From assembly GCA_021850085.1 (NCBI GenBank), contig JAJZRZ010000005.1, forward strand, positions 3,716 through 20,201: 16,486 bases of DNA, in the 5' to 3' direction. Positions 1-7,305 of the stretch are shown here, piece by piece. Position 1 is the first letter of the stretch, and each line of letters begins with the position of its first letter. The notes beneath the pieces were generated by a model. That model ran no database searches. It was not told the DNA's origin and saw only the letters and a program-made list of their open reading frames with translations. This stretch comes from Actinomycetes bacterium. Lineage in GTDB: Bacteria > Actinomycetota > Coriobacteriia > Anaerosomatales > Anaerosomataceae. A program made the position numbers and the translations under genes.

Positions 1-357
1 CGCGCTGGCCAGCGTGGCATCGAGCAGCACGGCACATGCTGGAGCCAGCGCGTCATAGAAGGAGCAGCTAAGCGCCTCGCACTGACGCGCGGATTCGGCG
101 ACGAGGTCGTCGGTGAGCGGGACGATTGTCACACCCGCACCGTTCATGAGCTCCCACGCCGGCACGATATCGGTCGCGCTGTAGTGGCGGCGCACAACGG
201 AAAGCACTTCGTGCACGAAGTGGGTAGGCACGAACAGCGATAGATCGCCCCGTGCGGCCCTCCGGAGGAGATCGAGCGCCGAAGCACGCCCGGCCTCTGG
301 CTTGAACCACTTCACACCGACCGAGGCGTCAAGGACGAGGCGTTGGGGATCGCTCAC
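1..357 (-). CDS. vapC: VapC-like PIN-domain ribonuclease toxin, partial (C-terminus off window)
   Basis: Reading the minus strand from GTG at 357-355 gives 119 uninterrupted codons that run off the left edge. The N-terminus reads LVLDASVGVKWF, a classic PIN-domain opening with the first metal-binding Asp at residue 10. The other expected acidic positions are Glu50 (in HEVLS) and Asp102 (in FYDAL). By family spacing, a fourth Asp would fall at the first codon beyond the edge. PIN toxins of this kind are Mg2+-dependent RNases that cut tRNA, rRNA or mRNA when not held by their antitoxin; the target cannot be told here. The GTG overlaps the antitoxin stop by 4 bases (GTGA), so the pair is translationally coupled. 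A full VapC is about 130-145 residues, so only the last few are missing. The family call is firm and the substrate is unknown. Confidence 0.88.
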   Translation of the reverse strand, partial: MSDPQRLVLDASVGVKWFKPEAGRASALDLLRRAARGDLSLFVPTHFVHEVLSVVRRHYSATDIVPAWELMNGAGVTIVPLTDDLVAESARQCEALSCSFYDALAPACAVLLDATLASA

Positions 358-662
358 TTCTTGCCGTGCCCATGCCCGCGAAGCGGGGCCGAGTCGTCGG
401 TCTCCCTGATCTCTCGCAGAATCTCAAGCGATGGCCGGTCATCGTGGACTGTCCGGCCGTCCGGAAACGTCCGCATCTGTTCGAGCGCCGACAAAGCGCG
501 GACGCGCCTGGCCTCGGCCTGCCGGTCTTCGGCTGTCTTTCCGAGGTAGGTTGCGAGCGATTCCTGCACGAGCTCGCTGCGCGCGACCCCCAACTCGCGC
601 GCCTCGGCATCCAGCCGTTGCAGCAGCTCGTCGGGAAGCGAGATGGTGACCTTCGCGGTCAT
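354..662 (-). CDS. vapB: VapB-like ribbon-helix-helix antitoxin
   Basis: This is a 102-residue protein. Residues 4-40 have the CopG/ribbon-helix-helix pattern: a short beta strand (KVTISLP), then helix A (DELLQRLDAEARELG), a turn, and helix B beginning SELVQESLATYL. This fold dimerises and binds operator DNA through the beta strands. The charged, proline-containing C-terminal half (about 45-102) would be the toxin-binding tail and ends in a basic HGHGKK. The start is fixed by an AGGAGGT ribosome site at 673-667, 4 bases before ATG. The gene overlaps the PIN toxin by 4 bases, which is the usual antitoxin-first order. It should neutralise the toxin and, from the promoter arrangement, repress its own operon. 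Confidence 0.9.
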   Translation of the reverse strand: MTAKVTISLPDELLQRLDAEARELGVARSELVQESLATYLGKTAEDRQAEARRVRALSALEQMRTFPDGRTVHDDRPSLEILREIRETDDSAPLRGHGHGKK

Positions 663-673
663 GAGAACCTCCT

Positions 674-704
674 GTCATACCCAAACCCATACCGATGGTA
701 TGAC
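674..704. promoter_or_regulatory. Candidate antitoxin operator: three CATACC/GGTATG half-sites
   Basis: CATACC-gat-GGTATG (688-702) is a perfect inverted repeat with 6-base arms and a 3-base spacer. A third half-site occurs at 674-681, so the outer arms GTCATACC (674-681) and GGTATGAC (697-704) are also a perfect 8-base inverted repeat. The block covers the -10 box and the likely start of transcription of the vapBC-like operon. Ribbon-helix-helix antitoxins commonly bind such short palindromes cooperatively, so autorepression is the natural inference. Confidence 0.65.
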
Positions 705-723
705 TGCATCCAGGCAGCGTCAA
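695..723 (-). promoter_or_regulatory. Promoter of the vapBC-like operon
   Basis: On the minus strand a -35 box TTGACG (723-718) is separated by exactly 17 bases from TACCAT (700-695), a 4/6 match to the -10 consensus. Transcription would start near 688, about 25 bases before the antitoxin start codon. The -10 box lies within the inverted repeat described separately. This is read from sequence only. Confidence 0.6.
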
Positions 724-777
724 GGGAAGCGAGCCGTGCCTTCGCCCCGCCGGGGATGTCAGCGCCTGGCGCCGAGC

Positions 778-1227
778 TTACGACAGCGCGCCGACCCCCG
801 CGGAGATCGCGAGGGTGAGCGCCACAGCCATCGCCCCGGCGGCAAGCCAACCCGTGCCGTGGGTCACTCGGCGGCCGACGGAGCCTCCGACGACAGCGGG
901 CGCGGCGTACCCGACCGCAAGCGAGACGAACGCCCACACGGCGAGGTTCGTCCAGCCCGGCCAGACGGGCAGGCCAGCGGCGACGTAGGTGGCCGAGGCA
1001 TCGAGATAGTCGCGGGCGCGCGCTAGGATGCGAAGTCCGTCGCCCGCGAGCCAGCCCACCGCGATCACGAGCACACCTTGCCAGCGACGGTCGCGGCGGG
1101 CTTTCGGATAGCCCCACGCGGCCGCGGCCAGCGCGGCGGTCACGACCGCGAACAGCGGGTTGAACTGGATACCGAGGAGCACGCCGTCCCGCAGTGCTGT
1201 GATGACCGAGGCCGCATCCGCCAACAC
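778..1227 (-). CDS. Four-helix membrane protein, last gene of the purine cluster
   Basis: I do not recognise a named family for this 149-residue protein. It has four hydrophobic segments, at roughly 15-40, 49-68, 95-115 and 124-148, joined by short loops. A basic cytoplasmic-type loop (KARRDRRW) follows the first helix and a basic GRRVTHGT loop precedes the last. There are no obvious catalytic or metal-binding motifs. The start is GTG at 1227-1225, which shares one base with the TAG stop of purF, so it is almost certainly co-translated with purF. No hairpin with a T-run follows the stop. A role connected with purines is suggested only by position. Confidence 0.72.
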   Translation of the reverse strand: MLADAASVITALRDGVLLGIQFNPLFAVVTAALAAAAWGYPKARRDRRWQGVLVIAVGWLAGDGLRILARARDYLDASATYVAAGLPVWPGWTNLAVWAFVSLAVGYAAPAVVGGSVGRRVTHGTGWLAAGAMAVALTLAISAGVGALS

Positions 1228-2687
1228 TACGACTCCAGCCTGAGCTTGCCGCGGCGCATGGCCTCGGGCACCTCGATGGGGTACTCGCCGTCGAAACAGG
1301 CTCGGCAGAACTCGTCGGCAGGCCTGCCGGTGGATTCCACGAGGTCCTCGAGCGCCAGGTACGCAAGCGAGTCCGCGCCGATGAACTCCCGCACCTCGTC
1401 GAGCGAGTGGTTGGCGGCGATGAGCTGGTCTTGCGTGTCAGTGTCGATACCGTAGAAGCACGGCCACACCACCGGCGGAGAGGTCAGGCGCATGTGCACC
1501 TCGGCGACGCCAGCCTCCCGCAGCAGCTGTACGAGCTGCTTGGACGTGTTGCCACGCACGATCGAGTCATCCACCACCACAAGGCGCTTGCCCTTGATGA
1601 TGTGTCGAAGCGGGTTGAGCTTGAGGCGAATGCCCTGCTGCCGCAGCGACTGCGTCGGGGAGATGAACGTACGGCCCACGTACCGGTTCTTGACGAGTCC
1701 TTCGCCGAAGGGGATGCCGCTCGCCTGGGCGTAGCCCACCGCCCCGGGGATGCCGGAATCGGGCACGCCGATCACGAGGTCGGCCTCGACCGGCACCGTC
1801 GCTGCGAGCGCGGCGCCCTGGCGCCGGCGCGCCTCATACAGGTTGCAGTCCTTGATGATGCTGTCCGGACGCGCGAAGTACACGAATTCGAAGATGCACA
1901 GCCCCGGTGTCCCGGCGGGCACCGCCTGCTCGCTCGTGAGCTCGCCGTCTTTCACGCGCACAAGCTCGCCGGGCGCCACCTCACGCACGAACTCGGCACC
2001 GACGATGTCGAGCGCGCATGTCTCGGAGGCCACGACCCAGCCGCTGCGTCCGTTGTTTAGCGCGCCGAGCACCAGCGGACGGACGCCGTTGGGATCGCGG
2101 AACGCGTACAGGGCCTCCTCGGACATCATCACGACCGAATATGCGCCCCGCATCATACGCATCGCGTCTCGGATCCCTCCACGGATGGAGCCGTGCGCCT
2201 GGGTGAAGTGGTCCACCATCCGCACGATGACTTCCGAGTCGGTCGTGGAGCGGAAGCGGGTGCCGACAGCGCCGAGTTCCTCGCGAAGCGAATGGGTGTT
2301 CACCAGGTTGCCGTTGTGGGCGAGCGCGATGGTGTTCGGCCCGATGGAGGAGACCATCGGCTGCGCGTTCTCCCACTGCTTGCTGGCGCCGGTGGTGGAG
2401 TAGCGCGTGTGTCCCACGGCGAGATGCCCCTGCAGGGACTGCAGGTCGCTCTCGCTGAAGACCTGCGGCACCAGGCCGAGATTCTTCACGACCATCAGCG
2501 AGTGCCCGTCGGCCACCGCGATCCCGGCCGACTCCTGCCCACGGTGCTGCAGCGCGTGCAGGCCGAAATACGTCATGCGCGCGACGTCCTCGCCCTCGGC
2601 ATAGATGCCGAGAACCCCGCAGGCCTCTTCGGGGCGGTCCGGCCGACCGGAAAGGGCCCAGCCGTCATCGATGCGAGTGTCACTCAT
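1227..2687 (-). CDS. purF: Amidophosphoribosyltransferase, Fe-S/propeptide type
   Basis: PurF makes 5-phosphoribosylamine from PRPP and glutamine, the committed step of de novo purine synthesis. From the ATG at 2687 it is 486 residues. The N-terminal Ntn glutaminase begins at Cys23 (EEACGVLGI), implying a 22-residue propeptide to be cleaved. The PRPP loop VVVDDSIVRGNTS is near 370-382. Cysteines in GLCIFEF, in VVWPCFYG (about 410) and in CRAC (about 461 and 464) match the four ligands of the [4Fe-4S] cluster known in Bacillus PurF, so the enzyme should be oxygen-sensitive. The frame is open for 22 more codons to a GTG at 2753, but that extension is not PurF-like. Neither start has a clear ribosome site: the bases before the ATG are pyrimidine-rich. 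An 84-base gap separates it from the DUF4126 gene. Confidence 0.96.
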   Translation of the reverse strand: MSDTRIDDGWALSGRPDRPEEACGVLGIYAEGEDVARMTYFGLHALQHRGQESAGIAVADGHSLMVVKNLGLVPQVFSESDLQSLQGHLAVGHTRYSTTGASKQWENAQPMVSSIGPNTIALAHNGNLVNTHSLREELGAVGTRFRSTTDSEVIVRMVDHFTQAHGSIRGGIRDAMRMMRGAYSVVMMSEEALYAFRDPNGVRPLVLGALNNGRSGWVVASETCALDIVGAEFVREVAPGELVRVKDGELTSEQAVPAGTPGLCIFEFVYFARPDSIIKDCNLYEARRRQGAALAATVPVEADLVIGVPDSGIPGAVGYAQASGIPFGEGLVKNRYVGRTFISPTQSLRQQGIRLKLNPLRHIIKGKRLVVVDDSIVRGNTSKQLVQLLREAGVAEVHMRLTSPPVVWPCFYGIDTDTQDQLIAANHSLDEVREFIGADSLAYLALEDLVESTGRPADEFCRACFDGEYPIEVPEAMRRGKLRLES

Positions 2688-2771
2688 CAGGGGAAAGGGG
2701 ATCCTTCGGATCGCGCGGGGAGGGCTGACGCGGCATAGGATAGCACGCCGCACGCGGACGCGGGTTACCGC

Positions 2772-3323
2772 TCACGCTCCCGGGTCTCGCTTCCGGCGCC
2801 ACAGGCGCCAGAAGACGTAGGCCATCACAGCCACGGCCGCCGCCACGAGCACGGGCGCCACGATGGCGACCACGGACATCGCGAGCGCCCCGGCGTCCTC
2901 AACGACGCTTGCCACCGGAGCGCCGAGCCCGCCGGTGCTCGCGTTCACGGCCGGTCGGGTGGTGGCCTTTGCGACGTGGACGCCACCTGCCAACACCACG
3001 CCCGCCAGCACGAGCAGCCATGGGCTCACATCGGTGGCGCTTCCTGCCGAGGCCACCGCGACGACACCTCCGGCCGCGGGGCGGACGAACGTCTGGACGG
3101 CGTCGTTGACGTGATCCACCGCTGGGACCTTATCGGCCACCAGCTCGATCACGAGCAGTATCGCGATGGCGGCGATCATCCACCACTCGCCGAGTACGTC
3201 GAAGGGCTCGGCAAGCGTGAGCCACTCGAAGCGCTGGGCGAGCGCGACGGTGAGCAGCGGGATGTACGCGTTGAGCCCCGCCGGTATCGACAGTCCGAGT
3301 GCGGTCAGCAGCTCCATCGCCAT
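2772..3323 (-). CDS. DUF4126-family membrane protein
   Basis: This 183-residue protein looks like a DUF4126 member. It has an N-terminal helix with GLSIPAGLNAYIPLL (10-24) and a second helix near 48-63. The conserved segment DKVPAVDHVNDAVQTFVRP (64-82) follows, then three more hydrophobic stretches and a basic C-terminus (WRRKRDPGA). The family is found in many bacteria and has no established function. It starts three bases after the purL stop (TAG-GGG-ATG), with a purine-rich AGGTAGGGG region as ribosome site. An in-frame ATG two codons later is also possible. Tight coupling to purL and position before purF suggest it is expressed with the purine enzymes, but a shared function is not shown by the sequence. 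Confidence 0.82.
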   Translation of the reverse strand: MAMELLTALGLSIPAGLNAYIPLLTVALAQRFEWLTLAEPFDVLGEWWMIAAIAILLVIELVADKVPAVDHVNDAVQTFVRPAAGGVVAVASAGSATDVSPWLLVLAGVVLAGGVHVAKATTRPAVNASTGGLGAPVASVVEDAGALAMSVVAIVAPVLVAAAVAVMAYVFWRLWRRKRDPGA

Positions 3324-3326
3324 CCC

Positions 3327-5609
3327 CTACCTGTCCGTCAGCTCCTCGCTCTGCAGCGTCTCGTCGCTGTGCACCAGACGCTCGAGCGTCGGGAGGTACG
3401 CGTCCCGCATCTCGGTGAGCGAGACATCCGCAGCCGTGCCGATGCGCAGCCGGTCGCCACCCACCGTCCCGATGCGCGTACATGGCGTGCCGTGCGTTGC
3501 CGCCAGCTGCTTGAGCGCACCCAGGTGCTCGGGTGCCACCGTCACTACGATGCGTCCCTGACTTTCGCTGAACAGCTCCGCCACTGCAGGCAGCGTGCCC
3601 TCGGCATCCACGGTCGCACCGATGCCACCCGCGATGCAGCACTCGGCGAGCGCCACGGCTAGCCCGCCTTCGGCGCAGTCGTGCGCCGAGCGTACGATCC
3701 CGGTCCGGATGGCCGTGACCACCAACTCCGTCAAGAGTCGCTCGTCCACGAGGTCCACCTTCGGCGGGCGCCCGGCAACCATGCCGTGGTGCACTTTGAG
3801 GTACTCGCTACCGCCCAGCTCGTTTCGCGTTCTGCCGAGCAAGACGATCGCGTCGCCCTCGGCTTTGAATTCCATCGTGCAGTGGTCATCGACGTAGTCG
3901 AGCACGCCCACGAGGCCCACCGTGGGTGTGGGGTAGATAGCCTGGCCGAAGCTCTCGTTGTAGAAGCTCACGTTGCCCGATACGACCGGCACACCGAAGG
4001 CGGTGCAGGCATCGGCAAGCCCCTTGACCGACTGGTGGAAGGTCCAGAACACCTCTGGCTTCTCCGGATTGCCGAAGTTGAGGCAGTCGGTTATCGCCGC
4101 AGGGCGCCCGCCCGTGCACGCCACGTTGCGCGCCGCTTCGACGAAAGCGATCTGCGCGCCGGTGTAGGGATCGAGATAGCAGTAGCGTCCGTTGCAGTCA
4201 GCCGAGACCGCGATGCCGCGCTCGCTCATCTCGCCTCGGCCGGTGTCGCCGATGCGCAGCACGGCCGCGTCGCCGCCCGGGAGCACCACCGTGTTCAGCA
4301 TCACCTGGTGGTCGTACTGCTCCCAGATCCAGTGGCGCGAGCAGATGTTGGGGCTTGCGAGCAGCTCGAGCAGCGTCGCCGAGAGCGCCTCGCGCGTGTG
4401 AGGGTGCTCGAGCGTCATCGGGTCGAACGCCTGCACCTCGGCAAGGTACGCCGGGCGCTCCATCGCGGGGTCGTAGACGGGCGCGTCGTGCGCGAGCGTG
4501 GCCGCTGGCATGTCGGCCACGACCGTCTCCCCTTCGCGCACCACGAAGCGGCCCGTGTCGGTCACGGTGCCGATCACCGTGGAGAGCAGGCCCCATTTCT
4601 TGCAGACAGCCTGCGACGCCGCGAGGTTCTCCGGCGTCACCACGGCGAGCATGCGCTCCTGCGACTCGGACACCATGATCTCGAACGGCATCATTGCGTC
4701 TTCGCGCTGCGGGACCTTCGTGACGTCGATGTCCAGCCCCACGCCCCCGCGGCTCGCCATCTCGCTTGCCGAGGAGGTGAGTCCGGCCGCGCCGAGATCG
4801 CCCAAGGCCACCAGCAGCTTGGCGTCGAGCAGCTCGAGGCACGCCTCGATGAGCAGCTTCTCTTCGAAGGGATCACCCACCTGCACGCTCGGGCGCTTGT
4901 CCTCGGCCTTCTCGTCGAACTCCTGGCTCGCGAGCGTGCTCGCACCGCCGATACCGTCGCGCCCGGTGGTGGAGCCGATGAGCAGCACGAGATTGCCCGG
5001 TCCGGCCGCCACCGCGCGCGTGAGGTTCTCCTTGCGCATGAGGCCCAGGGCCATCGCATTGATGAGGCAGTTGCCCTCGTACGCCTCCTCGAAGTACACC
5101 TCTCCGCCCACGGTTGGCACACCGAGGCAGTTGCCGTACCCGCCGATGCCGGCCACCGCCCCCTCGAAGAGGTAGCGCTGGCGCGGTGTGTCGAGCGTGC
5201 CGAAGCGCAGGGAATCGAGCGAGGCGACGGGGCGCGCGCCCATCGTGAAGATGTCGCGGATGATGCCGCCCACGCCGGTGGCGGCGCCCTGGTACGGCTC
5301 GATGGCCGAGGGATGGTTGTGACTCTCCATCTTGAAGGCCACGGCCCAGCCGTCGCCCACGTCGATGACACCGGCATTCTCACCGGGACCCTGCAGCACG
5401 TGATCCCCTTGCGTGGGGAACATGCGCAGCGCCTTGCGGGAGTGCTTGTACGAGCAGTGCTCGGACCACATGAGAGAGTACATGTACAGCTCGGTCAGCG
5501 ATGGCACCCTGCCGAGGATATCCACGATCTTTTCGTACTCGTCGAGCTTCAGGCCGAGCTCAACAGCGAGCGTGGGGGCGAGCTCGGGTGAGAGCGTCTC
5601 GAGCGTCAT
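3327..5609 (-). CDS. purL: Phosphoribosylformylglycinamidine synthase, PurL subunit
   Basis: PurL is the ATP-dependent catalytic subunit that converts FGAR to FGAM using ammonia delivered by PurQ. At 760 residues it matches the small PurL class that works with separate PurS and PurQ, not the approximately 1300-residue fused form. Hallmarks are WSEHCSYKHSRKAL (48-61) with the likely catalytic His51, and the nucleotide/Mg2+ segment FKMESHNHPSAIEPYQGAATG (92-112). Two AIR-synthase-like halves repeat the same plan: DLGAAGL in the first, and SAHDCAEGGLAVALAE followed by SESQGRI in the second. The ATG overlaps the purQ stop by 4 bases (ATGA), keeping subunit synthesis coupled. Nothing in it looks broken. 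Confidence 0.98.
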   Translation of the reverse strand: MTLETLSPELAPTLAVELGLKLDEYEKIVDILGRVPSLTELYMYSLMWSEHCSYKHSRKALRMFPTQGDHVLQGPGENAGVIDVGDGWAVAFKMESHNHPSAIEPYQGAATGVGGIIRDIFTMGARPVASLDSLRFGTLDTPRQRYLFEGAVAGIGGYGNCLGVPTVGGEVYFEEAYEGNCLINAMALGLMRKENLTRAVAAGPGNLVLLIGSTTGRDGIGGASTLASQEFDEKAEDKRPSVQVGDPFEEKLLIEACLELLDAKLLVALGDLGAAGLTSSASEMASRGGVGLDIDVTKVPQREDAMMPFEIMVSESQERMLAVVTPENLAASQAVCKKWGLLSTVIGTVTDTGRFVVREGETVVADMPAATLAHDAPVYDPAMERPAYLAEVQAFDPMTLEHPHTREALSATLLELLASPNICSRHWIWEQYDHQVMLNTVVLPGGDAAVLRIGDTGRGEMSERGIAVSADCNGRYCYLDPYTGAQIAFVEAARNVACTGGRPAAITDCLNFGNPEKPEVFWTFHQSVKGLADACTAFGVPVVSGNVSFYNESFGQAIYPTPTVGLVGVLDYVDDHCTMEFKAEGDAIVLLGRTRNELGGSEYLKVHHGMVAGRPPKVDLVDERLLTELVVTAIRTGIVRSAHDCAEGGLAVALAECCIAGGIGATVDAEGTLPAVAELFSESQGRIVVTVAPEHLGALKQLAATHGTPCTRIGTVGGDRLRIGTAADVSLTEMRDAYLPTLERLVHSDETLQSEELTDR

Positions 5610-6304
5610 GACGCCACCTCCGCCACCCGGCGCGCTATCGCCGTGAAGAAGTGTGCCCCGTCCGTCCCGCCGCTCATCGGATCGGTGGCCCGCTCGGGGT
5701 GCGGCATGAGCCCGAAGACGTTGCCGCGCTCGTTGCAGATGCCGGCGATGTCATCGAGGGCGCCATTGGGTGCGCCGCCTCCTTCGGCGAGCGTTCCGTC
5801 CGGCTCGCAGTAACGCAGTACGATCTGGCCGTTCTCGCGCATCCTGGCCAGCGTCTCGTCATCGCAGATGTAGTTGCCCTCGTTGTGGTTGATGGGCACT
5901 CGCAGCACGGTGCCAGCAGGAACGTCGAGCCATCGGCACGCGCTCTCCTCGGCCCTCAGGTGCACGGTCTTGCAGATGAACTTGAGACCGCGGTTGCGAA
6001 GCAGCGCACCCGGCAGCATGTGTGCCTCGGTGAGTATCTGGAAGCCGTTGCAGATGCCGATGACCGGCCGGCCGGCCTCGGCGTACCGCACGATCTCGCT
6101 CATCACCGGTGAGAAGCGCGCCACCGCGCCGCAGCGGATGTAGTCGCCGTAGGAGAAGCCGCCGGGAAGGACGATGGCGTCGTAGCCGGAAAGATCGGTG
6201 TCGCCGTGCCAGATGTGACCGGCATCGAAGCCGAGGTGATTCACGGCGTGCACCACGTCCTGCTCGCAGTTGGAGCCGGGGAAGGTCACCACTCCGAAGC
6301 GCAC
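5606..6304 (-). CDS. purQ: Phosphoribosylformylglycinamidine synthase, glutaminase subunit PurQ
   Basis: PurQ hydrolyses glutamine and channels ammonia to PurL. The 232-residue protein is a class I glutamine amidotransferase. It has the oxyanion region VLPGGFSYGD (45-54), nucleophile Cys85 in GICNGFQIL, and the catalytic His202/Glu204 pair in MPHPER. The start is GTG at 6304-6302, two bases after the purS stop, and the ribosome site would lie in the purS 3' end. The end overlaps purL by 4 bases. Length and motifs are normal for the stand-alone subunit. Confidence 0.97.
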   Translation of the reverse strand: MRFGVVTFPGSNCEQDVVHAVNHLGFDAGHIWHGDTDLSGYDAIVLPGGFSYGDYIRCGAVARFSPVMSEIVRYAEAGRPVIGICNGFQILTEAHMLPGALLRNRGLKFICKTVHLRAEESACRWLDVPAGTVLRVPINHNEGNYICDDETLARMRENGQIVLRYCEPDGTLAEGGGAPNGALDDIAGICNERGNVFGLMPHPERATDPMSGGTDGAHFFTAIARRVAEVAS

Positions 6305-6306
6305 GG

Positions 6307-6549
6307 TCAGGCCTCCCCGGCTGTCTCGATGCGGTAGTCCTCGATCACCGGGTTGGCAAGCAATCTGTCACACATCTCTCGGACCCGGGCCTCGGGAGTG
6401 CCGTCTGCGACCTCGAGCTGGATGTACTTGCCGATCTTCACCTGCTCCACCTCGGCGTAGCCCAGGTTCTGAAGCGCCCGTTCAGCGGTGGCGCCAGGCG
6501 GATCGAAGATGCCCTTCCTGTAGGTCACATAGATCTCAAAGCGTGCCAT
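6307..6549 (-). CDS. purS: Phosphoribosylformylglycinamidine synthase, PurS subunit
   Basis: PurS is the small dimeric protein that bridges PurQ and PurL in the FGAM synthase complex and is needed for ammonia transfer. The 80-residue sequence opens ARFEIYVTYRKGIFDPPGAT, which fits the PurS beta strand and conserved basic/Pro-Gly loop. It continues with LGYAEVEQVKIGKYIQLEV and ends in LLANPVIEDYRIE, both characteristic. The start has a strong GGGGAGGAG ribosome site inside the end of the preceding membrane-protein gene, which it overlaps by 14 bases. The purS-purQ-purL order is typical of Gram-positives. Confidence 0.96.
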   Translation of the reverse strand: MARFEIYVTYRKGIFDPPGATAERALQNLGYAEVEQVKIGKYIQLEVADGTPEARVREMCDRLLANPVIEDYRIETAGEA

Positions 6550-6847
6550 CGGTCTCCTCCCCGGTGCCCACGAACGTAGCGTGCCTCTCCCGCTGCCGCT
6601 TGGCCACCGCGGTGTTGAGTTGCCGTCGGCAGTACCACATCACAGCCAGCCCTACGACCCATGCGGCGATGGAGGCGTAGGCGAGGACCGGTATGTCCGA
6701 GTGGACATCGATCGTGGCCTGAGCCGGGGAGCCGACCCTGCCGAAGCTGAAGAAGAACCCGGCGATGCCCGATCCCGCGGCCACGGCACCCGCCCAGAAC
6801 AGGTACACGTACGACCGGACGCGCGGAGGGAGCACCTTCAGGCTCAC
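6536..6847 (-). CDS. Small two-helix membrane protein between purC and purS
   Basis: This 103-residue protein is unrecognised. Two hydrophobic segments, about 13-34 and 53-73, are joined by a short polar loop (GRVGSPAQATIDVHSD). The C-terminal tail is basic and then acidic (RRQLNTAVAKRQRERH, then GTGEETD). Basic residues flank the outer ends of both helices, so both termini should be cytoplasmic. The frame stays open upstream, but those residues are an out-of-frame reading of the neighbouring gene. The GTG at 6847-6845 overlaps the neighbour's TGA by 4 bases and is the most economical start. It overlaps purS by 14 bases, so it lies inside the purine operon. Confidence 0.75.
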   Translation of the reverse strand: MSLKVLPPRVRSYVYLFWAGAVAAGSGIAGFFFSFGRVGSPAQATIDVHSDIPVLAYASIAAWVVGLAVMWYCRRQLNTAVAKRQRERHATFVGTGEETDGTL

Positions 6848-7305
6848 GACGTTTCCTTCCCGCTCTTCTTGCTCGCCGACTCCTCCGATCGCGTGCTGGG
6901 CTTGCCGGTCTTCTTGCCCAGCGACGCCAGAAGCCTCTTGCGTAACCTGCGGATCACCACGAGGTCTATGGTGACGGCCGCCATGGACAGCGCCAGCACG
7001 ATGAGCGGAACGACCCTGGCCACGCTCTCGTTGTCGCGCAACTCCGGGATGAAATAGGAGGCGCCGATCAGCGCCAGGCCGCCCAGCAGCATCGCCCACC
7101 ATACGCGGCGCCACTTCCGGATCTCGGGCGACGTGGGAAGACCCGCCCAGTCCTTGTCCACAGCAGGCTTCGCCTTGGGCTTGACGGCCGAAGCCTCCGC
7201 GGACCCCTGAGCGCGCTTGGGTTTCGCCTTGGCGGCGCTCTTGCGGGTCGACCCTATCTTCGCGTCCTTGCGATACCGCTCGTTGGAGTAGCTGCGTTGC
7301 GTCAT
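6844..7305 (-). CDS. Lysine-rich two-helix membrane protein after purC
   Basis: This 153-residue protein is unrecognised. A long basic, low-complexity N-terminus (about 1-66, rich in Lys, Ala, Ser and Arg) precedes two transmembrane helices at about 68-86 and 97-118. A basic region (VIRRLRKRLL) and a Lys/Ser-rich tail (122-153) follow. By the positive-inside rule both ends are cytoplasmic. The ATG at 7305 overlaps the purC stop by 4 bases (ATGA), and its own stop overlaps the next gene's GTG by 4 bases. It therefore appears to be translated as part of the purine operon. The basic tails could bind RNA, DNA or acidic lipid, but nothing in the sequence decides between these. Confidence 0.78.
   Translation of the reverse strand: MTQRSYSNERYRKDAKIGSTRKSAAKAKPKRAQGSAEASAVKPKAKPAVDKDWAGLPTSPEIRKWRRVWWAMLLGGLALIGASYFIPELRDNESVARVVPLIVLALSMAAVTIDLVVIRRLRKRLLASLGKKTGKPSTRSEESASKKSGKETS

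Noticed and set aside
68..310. 80-codon minus-strand frame at the left edge
   Set aside because: It is out of frame with the PIN toxin, whose motifs read cleanly from the GTG at 357.
659..1366. 235-codon minus-strand frame overlapping the purF end and the membrane gene
   Set aside because: It is an Arg/Pro-rich reading in the wrong frame; the 149-codon hydrophobic frame starting at the purF stop is far more protein-like.
3681..5591. 636-codon open frame on the plus strand
   Set aside because: It is the antisense of purL. Its composition (His-, Arg-, Glu-, Val-rich, no motif) is the usual shadow of a GC-rich gene, while the minus strand encodes an unmistakable PurL.
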